Shown here: piece by piece, positions 58,828-64,000 of the stretch | How positions within the stretch are numbered: the stretch's first letter is position 1 | Layout of the letters: each line of letters starts with the position of its first letter | Source of the DNA: Ailanthus altissimus | Lineage: Eukaryota; Streptophyta; Magnoliopsida; Sapindales; Simaroubaceae | Reading direction: 5' to 3' | NCBI GenBank assembly: GCA_946807835.1 | Contig: OX327709.1 | Location: forward strand, 20,089,501 to 20,153,500 | DNA: 64,000 nucleotides | Notes under the pieces: model-generated | The model's database searches: none | Told to the model about the DNA's origin: nothing | Seen by the model: the letters and a program-made list of their open reading frames with translations, nothing else | Program-made: the position numbers and the translations under genes

Positions 58828-60199
58828 CTAAGCTCCAACTTTCACAACATCGGTATGCGCCTTTCCTTCCATTTTTCTCTTGAAGGAGCTCCGTAGATAA
58901 TCTCCATACCTCATTTTCTTGTACATCTTTTGAGGCCTCTCAGAATCAATTAGATGGTCTAATGGCCCAATCTCTACGTCATCCCGAGGAGCGAGAAATG
59001 AAGCATACGAAATTCTTGCCTTGTTCTTGTTTGTCACAACCTGGTGCTCAATGCTCTTATATTTCCCGTTACTCAAAATCTGTCGTTACAATATAAAGAA
59101 GATCAAAGATAAGTTTTCTTAATTCTTGATGCATTTAACTTTGATTTAATTGTGGCCTAAAAAAATTGCTATTATTAGTCTAGTACCTCAATAACATCTC
59201 CAACATTCACAACTAGAGCATCTGGCAGCGGCGTAACCGACACCCACCCTCCTTTGTGCTTAATCTGTAGCCCGTCTACATCACCCTCTTGCATAAGAAT
59301 GGTTATGGTGCTTGTGTCTGAGTGTGGACTTATTCCCAGTACGTGGTCTGGCATGGAGCACGGAGGATAATAGTTCAAACGCTGAACTTGCAATTCGTTG
59401 TGTAGTCTCAGGAAGGCTTCCTTGTCCATCTCCATGATTGTAGCAATTGAACATAATAGCTCCTCTCCAATGTTTTTAACTCCCTTTGAGTACGCTTCAA
59501 TGATCTCTCTGCGTTATCGCAACATTTTGATTAACAGATGGGAATTGGGGAGTAGTCATAACTCTGCTGCAAATGAATAAGATGCTTACTTGAATCCCTT
59601 TGGCGTGCTCGGCCAGAACTTGAGCTTCCGATAATGAGCAGGGTAAACAAGAAGCACCAGTGTATCTGACCAGTCTAATTTCTGCTCTTCGGAGACCACA
59701 TATGCCTGTCCATATCCTTGAATGTCATCAGAAGGCATCGCGTACTTCTTCTTCTCTTCTAATGGAAGCTTAAAAAACTCTGCGGTAGCATTCTTCATAT
59801 TCTGCAACACTTTTTCTGCCAGTCCATGATTCACAACCTGCAAAGGGTAATTGAGTTATTACGCTATTGTGCAAAGATGAATGGTTTTGGATTGTCTTAA
59901 GATCAATTTCTTTTCTTTTTTACCTGAAAGAAGCCCCAATCTTTGCAAGCGAGATCAAGTTTGTTCAGTTCCTGACTGTCGCCTTTCGCGAGCAGTGACA
60001 AGTCGATGACAGGAATCTGGGAAGAAAGATGAGACGTGTCATTCAATTGGGGTCTCTCTTCTTGGCTTCTTATGTATCTTTCAGGAACACTCAGAGGGTC
60101 GTTCTTCGCCGTTTCTTGGACATTTGGTACAGGCAGAGATGGAGCAAATATGGGCACATCCACCTTTGCTGTCACGGTCTCACAAGAGCTTGAGCTCAT
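58828..60199 (-). CDS. 2-oxoglutarate/Fe(II)-dependent dioxygenase, SRG1/NCS1-like, four exons
   Basis: This is a plant 2OGD, a cytosolic enzyme coupling 2-oxoglutarate decarboxylation to substrate hydroxylation, demethylation or related oxidation in specialised metabolism; the substrate is unknown. Exons on the minus strand are 59924-60199, 59590-59837, 59187-59508 and 58828-59079, all with GT-AG introns, giving 1098 nt or 365 aa, usual for the family. The N-terminal DIOX_N domain includes IPVIDLSLLA (about residues 64-73) and LACKDWGFFQ (83-92). The catalytic domain has NYYPPC (220-225), iron ligands H237, D239 and H294, and the 2OG-binding R304-x-S306. The SLPVPNVQE start is typical of SRG1, codeine-demethylase-like and norcoclaurine-synthase-1-like proteins. 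The ATG is the first in frame. A damaged tandem paralogue lies downstream. No stop or frameshift is seen, so it is probably functional. Confidence 0.95.
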
Positions 60200-60987
60200 C
60201 TTTTCTCCGTTAAGGTTTTTTTTTGGGGGTAAGTTACTCTGTTCAGATTGTTGGTTCTATTATTTCATATTGAAGCAGGCATCGGGTGTTCTTACTTATA
60301 GTTCAATGCTCTCTGTGGACTTGACGTGAGTCTGATCTATGTGTCAACTAAAGCAATCAAAGGATTCCTTTGAAGTAGTACACTGATTTGCAACTTTCTA
60401 CCTGTACCTAGATTTTGGATCACAAGTCTAGTTTTTTTTGTAGAGAAATGCAATAATCATTCAAAATCTTTTTTTTTATTAAAAATGAATTAAAAGTTTA
60501 GATTTTGAAGTTTTCTAATATATAATTAGGGATCAAACATGTATGGGAATAATAAATTAAAATTTGATGTCGTTCTTGATGACTTCTTTTGCATAATCAA
60601 AGATAAGCAAGTTGACTGAAGGATGAGGCAGAATCGCCAAATTTGAAGTCACGATATGCAAATGCACGTAAAAGATTCACCAAATCGGACTTGAGGATCA
60701 GATCAGAAATATCAATGAATTATCATATAAAAAACTCGTGACGACTTCAAAAACTGTGGGCTTTCGATTTGGACTTTACGAAGGTTTTATTATATTTTAT
60801 CCCACCACATGTTTTTGCCTGAATTATATTAAGAGTATGGCAATTAGATGATCCGAATATAAAGGTGTGGTAACTACGGTACTGCCTCATCACACTTAAC
60901 GTGACTTGAAAATAAAAATTAGGAAAATTTTCAAAAATAGCCATATATTTTTATAAATATATATTTTTTAGCTATCTTTTAATTGGA
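60200..60987 (-). promoter_or_regulatory. Upstream region of the dioxygenase gene
   Basis: Going upstream from the ATG, a possible TATA-like element (ACTATAAGTAAG on the minus strand) lies at about 60292-60303. Farther up, 60430-60920 is the segment also present at 6215-6810. I see no clear regulatory box beyond that. The T-rich run from 60988 is the LINE poly(A) tail. Confidence 0.4.
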
Positions 60988-63105
60988 TTTTTTTTATTTT
61001 TTATTTTTTATTTTTTTATTTTTTATTTTTTTTGATAATAATAAGGTTGTGAAATTTAACTCTTGGAGGAAAAATCCTCAAATACAAAACGATTACATTG
61101 TGTTGGGACTTTACCCAACCAAATAGTATCAGAAACTATGTTTAGAGCAAGGTGTGCTAGTTCATGCGCCACTTTATTAGTGGACCGATGTGAATACCTG
61201 AAAGAGCAGAAGTTAAAGCATGACGAGATCGTTCTGATGTCATGAAGAACCAAACCAAGTTCTGAGAAAGAGTGAGTGTGGTTGTTGATGTCAGAAATAA
61301 TGCCTGCTGCATCAGATTCAACCTCAATAGCTGATAAGCCCAGTGTTCTAGCTAGGTTAAGACCTCGAAGAATTGCCAATGCTTCTAAAATGTCCACTGA
61401 GGGCTTTGCCTTAAGTGGAGAGGATGAAGAGGCAAGTACCGCTCCATAGCTATCACGCAAGACCGCCCCTAACCCAGCCTTGAGGTGCTTAGGAGATAGA
61501 CTGGCATCAGTGTTGAGTTTTATAAAACCCAGTCTTGGGGCTAGCCAACTACAACTCGAATTACTAGTGGTATCAACTTTGTCTGTGCAACAAGATACGA
61601 ACTCGTACCAATAGCTTTTAGCCCAATTAAGAACATCATCCACCAATATCACTTTCTTCTCTGTGACTAATTTGTTTCTGATATACCATAATCTCCAAAA
61701 CATAATTAATAGTATCTCAAGATCCATAACCGCTAAGCTCATTTTGCATTTCATTAGGAGATCCAAAAAAGTAGTATTATGGTAAATATTTATACCATGC
61801 AAAAATGGACAAGCTTGGCGTACCTTTCTTAGTGCATCACATAACCATACTGCATGAATAGAGTTTTCAGCACCTTTAGCACAGCGGTTACAAGACTCAT
61901 CAATCGGCACATGGTGCCTCTTAAGATTTGCAAAGGTAGGGATCCAACCATGGGTAATTCTCCAAACAAAATGCTTTATTTTGGTTGGAATCTTCAACCT
62001 CCACATGTATTGCCACCAGGTTCTAGAAACAACATTATTGTTGCTGGACGAAGCTTGGTCAACAGTATGAGATAGATGGTACCCACTTTTAATAGTATAC
62101 TGCCCTAGCCTGTCAAAATGCCACGTAAATGAGTCTGGTTGTTCCCAACATCGAGAGCGGGGGATACTGAGGATTAAGTCACTTTCTTCAGGAGGAAAGT
62201 TGTCCCGGACCAGTTCAGAGTTCCATGCCCCAGCAGGTGTAAGTAACTCAGCAACTAGTGAATGCTCTGGCAGTTTGTGGGGGAAAGAGGGTTTAAAGGA
62301 TAATGGTCGAGGGAGCCATTGGTCATAATAGATTGATACAGCTGTTCCAACACCAATACGCCAGCGTAGTCCCTTCTTTAGCAAGTCTCTACCCCAAAGA
62401 ATACTTTTCCAGACCTGTGAATCAGATTGTCTAGATTGTACCTGCAAGAGCGAAGAGTTAGGAAAATAAAGGCTTCGAAGAGTTTTGGCCACTAAAGAGT
62501 TTGGGAAGGCGATCACTCTCCATCCTTGCTTAGCGAGGATTGCTTGGTTAAAGGAAGCTAGGTCTCTAAAACCCATGCCTCCATCCCTCTTGTGGTGGCA
62601 CAACACATCCCACGAACACCAATGAATTTTCTTTGAGCACGCATCACCGCCCCAAAAAAACCTTGCACAGAGCCTACGAATCTCATTAACTAGGCTTTTT
62701 GGAAGTCTAAACAGGTTCATGATATAGGTCGGGATGGCTTGGATAACTGCTTTGATAAGGATCTCCCGACCCCCAGCTGAAAAAAGATGTCTCTTCCAAC
62801 CTTTCAGTTTACTCCACACTTTGTCTTTAATAGCAGCAAATAGGTTCTGTTTATTTTTGCTAGTAATGCAAGGGAGCCCCAGGTATTTACTGTGGTGGGG
62901 GACTTGGGTCACCCCCAAGCAAAGGGTGAGCTGGGCAGCAACCGCCCCTGATATAGACTTACCAAAGCAAACTGCAGACTTCTGGTTATTGATCAGTTGT
63001 CCAAAAGCATGCTCATAAGAACTCAAAATGGCTTTTATCGAGATGCAATTGTCCAAGGAGGCCCTAGTAAATAAGAGGCTATCGTCAGCAAAAAGTAGTC
63101 CCCTT
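60988..63105 (-). mobile_element. 5'-truncated L1-type LINE
   Basis: A minus-strand non-LTR retrotransposon with a poly(A)-like tail (T-rich plus strand 60988-61034, TTTTTATTTTTTATTT pattern). The recognisable protein begins just before the RT motif GLLFADDSLLF at about 63105, so the fingers, most of RT and the endonuclease are missing. 5' truncation with an intact 3' end is the normal outcome of target-primed reverse transcription. I could not define the target duplication. Confidence 0.9.
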
Positions 63106-63203
63106 AAGTCAAAAAACTCTCTCGCTCTCTGCCCGAGTTTTCTCTCTCTCAATTTAAAATTTTTAAAAAAAATCAGTTGAATCAAAGATTTGACAACTGA
63201 CAT
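61056..63203 (-). CDS. LINE RT C-terminal part, zinc-ribbon and RNase H; 715-codon open frame
   Basis: The order on the minus strand is the RT core from GLLFADDSLLFTRA (catalytic ADD), the thumb with HHSKYLGLPC, then LFSAGGREILIKAVIQAIPTYIMNLFRLP and ARFFWGG. The zf-RVT domain follows: WWQYMWRLKIPTKIKHFVWR, then CNRCAKGAENSIHAVWLC. The RVT_3-type RNase H has KLNTDASL, GLGAVLRDSYG, EALAILRGL, VESDAAGII and HRSTNKVAHELAHLAL. It ends VFEDFSSKS. The first 33 or so codons (63105-63203) are flanking DNA that is open by chance. No stop in 715 codons suggests a recent insertion, although it cannot retrotranspose by itself. Confidence 0.9.
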   Translation of the reverse strand: MSVVKSLIQLIFFKNFKLRERKLGQRAREFFDLRGLLFADDSLLFTRASLDNCISIKAILSSYEHAFGQLINNQKSAVCFGKSISGAVAAQLTLCLGVTQVPHHSKYLGLPCITSKNKQNLFAAIKDKVWSKLKGWKRHLFSAGGREILIKAVIQAIPTYIMNLFRLPKSLVNEIRRLCARFFWGGDACSKKIHWCSWDVLCHHKRDGGMGFRDLASFNQAILAKQGWRVIAFPNSLVAKTLRSLYFPNSSLLQVQSRQSDSQVWKSILWGRDLLKKGLRWRIGVGTAVSIYYDQWLPRPLSFKPSFPHKLPEHSLVAELLTPAGAWNSELVRDNFPPEESDLILSIPRSRCWEQPDSFTWHFDRLGQYTIKSGYHLSHTVDQASSSNNNVVSRTWWQYMWRLKIPTKIKHFVWRITHGWIPTFANLKRHHVPIDESCNRCAKGAENSIHAVWLCDALRKVRQACPFLHGINIYHNTTFLDLLMKCKMSLAVMDLEILLIMFWRLWYIRNKLVTEKKVILVDDVLNWAKSYWYEFVSCCTDKVDTTSNSSCSWLAPRLGFIKLNTDASLSPKHLKAGLGAVLRDSYGAVLASSSSPLKAKPSVDILEALAILRGLNLARTLGLSAIEVESDAAGIISDINNHTHSFSELGLVLHDIRTISSCFNFCSFRYSHRSTNKVAHELAHLALNIVSDTIWLGKVPTQCNRFVFEDFSSKS

Positions 63204-64000
63204 TATGTAGATTAGGCCTTACACAATATTTACACTACTTGAAATAGATAAATTAAACTTGAAAAATGAGTTGGAATAATGAAAAAAACGTAAAAATTTG
63301 ACAAAAAATGAATTTGTTTTGGGGGCTGAAAGATACATATTTTGGTCTCAAGTGCCTATCTTGGGTTTGCAAAAGGCCTAGAGATATGTATCTTGTGTGC
63401 TCTGCTGTTCTACCCAATAAAAAATTATTTATATCTTTATTAAATTTAATCATTTGTATTTAAATAAATTAATTACTTTATAACTTTATTTTTTGTCAAC
63501 ATAGCACATTAATGAGTATATGAAGTGGTCCGGCTTAAGCAATGCCACTATACTAACGCGTTGGCACAATTTTTCACTTTTATGAATTCATACTTCTTTG
63601 TAAGTTTTTTTAATTTCTTTTGTTAATATTTTTAACTTAAATTTCTTATATACATATATTGATTACTAGTTTTCTTGAAATTTTAAGAGACTTTGATTCT
63701 TATGAAAAACACGAAACAGACTTTTCTATCATTGCATAAAATGATAGCATGTTGACGTATGCCGTATGACTTAGGGTTTAAAGAAGGTTTACTCAATGTA
63801 TAGATGTGGATTGAGATTGACAAGGTAAAATATTACATGTTAAAAGAGTTATTTTTTTTATTATTATTCATATAGTATTATTTACAAGACTGTCTAATTT
63901 CATATAGATTTATATTCCTATCAACTACGAGTAAGAGCATTAGATTGCAGTTAATGTGGATATCTTGCATCAAAATATCATCTTTCTAGCTTTAATGGAT
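63204..64000. other. AT-rich flank, nothing recognised
   Basis: No gene, RNA or bounded repeat is visible. AGATACATATTTTGG (about 63331) and AGATATGTATCTTG (about 63381) form a loose inverted pair, but without a target duplication. Confidence 0.4.

Noticed and set aside
63320..63400. MITE from the inverted pair AGATACATATTTT / AGATATGTATCTT
   Set aside because: The inverted match is short and imperfect and has no flanking target duplication.

Overview
This 64 kb window is intergenic or pericentromeric-type chromatin of a flowering plant, almost certainly a eudicot. It is very AT-rich and has no bacterial-style gene packing. It holds one apparently intact spliced nuclear gene, several dead host-gene copies, and a dense stack of nested LTR retrotransposons carrying stop codons. 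I cannot name the species from sequence alone.

Host genes. The only gene that looks functional is a four-exon 2-oxoglutarate/Fe(II) dioxygenase of the SRG1 / norcoclaurine-synthase-like group (58828-60199, minus; 365 aa by conceptual splicing, with all iron- and 2OG-binding residues present). A tandem paralogue lies just left of it (exon 1 at 57268-57543, exon 2 at 56990-57184 plus 51702-51747). That copy has two in-frame stops and a complete Ty1/copia element (51748-56989, 5-bp target duplication ATAGT) inside exon 2. Pieces of the same gene's flanking DNA recur at 6215-6810 and 7260-7500, so a tandem array once extended further left. A dead thaumatin-like (PR-5) fragment sits at 8290-8940. 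Two dead, intronless cytokinin-activating LOG-like copies (25898-26477, 40744-41341) lie inside different retroelements.

Nested stack, 11.6-51.6 kb. The outermost element is a plus-strand copia (copia-1). Its pieces at 12294-12723, 35745-37204 and 49487-50290 join in reading order. Its gag was split by a minus-strand Tekay/Del-type gypsy element (Tekay-1, 12724-35744). Tekay-1 received two solo LTRs of family 'R' (14566-16567, 19200-21274) in its pol, and an 11.5 kb Athila-type element (23126-34662, duplication CTGAG) in its 5' LTR. Copia-1's reverse transcriptase was split just after YVDD by another R-family LTR (37205-49486, duplication ATTTT). That LTR was itself split by a plus-strand Tekay-type element (Tekay-2, 37466-47942, duplication ATATC). 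Tekay-2 holds an inserted segment with a pararetrovirus-like RNase H tail, an orphan 202-aa ORF, a LOG copy and a solo LTR (42586-44139, duplication AAAAC).

Left flank (1-11 kb): two more R-family LTRs in opposite orientations (1-1390 and about 2515-3980), a hAT-like non-autonomous DNA transposon with an 8-bp duplication and an internal degenerate minisatellite (5084-5909), a probable copia solo LTR (about 7530-8093), and a solo LTR with duplication AGACT (9367-11008). Right flank: a 5'-truncated L1-type LINE with an uninterrupted 715-codon frame (61035-63105), then AT-rich DNA in which I recognise nothing.

The points most worth following are the LOG-like gene that appears to have been carried as a passenger in retroelements (both copies share a stop at the same codon), the layered insertion history recorded by target-site duplications, and the exon-disrupting copia insertion beside an intact dioxygenase. 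Boundaries given with target duplications are firm; those marked 'about' are not.
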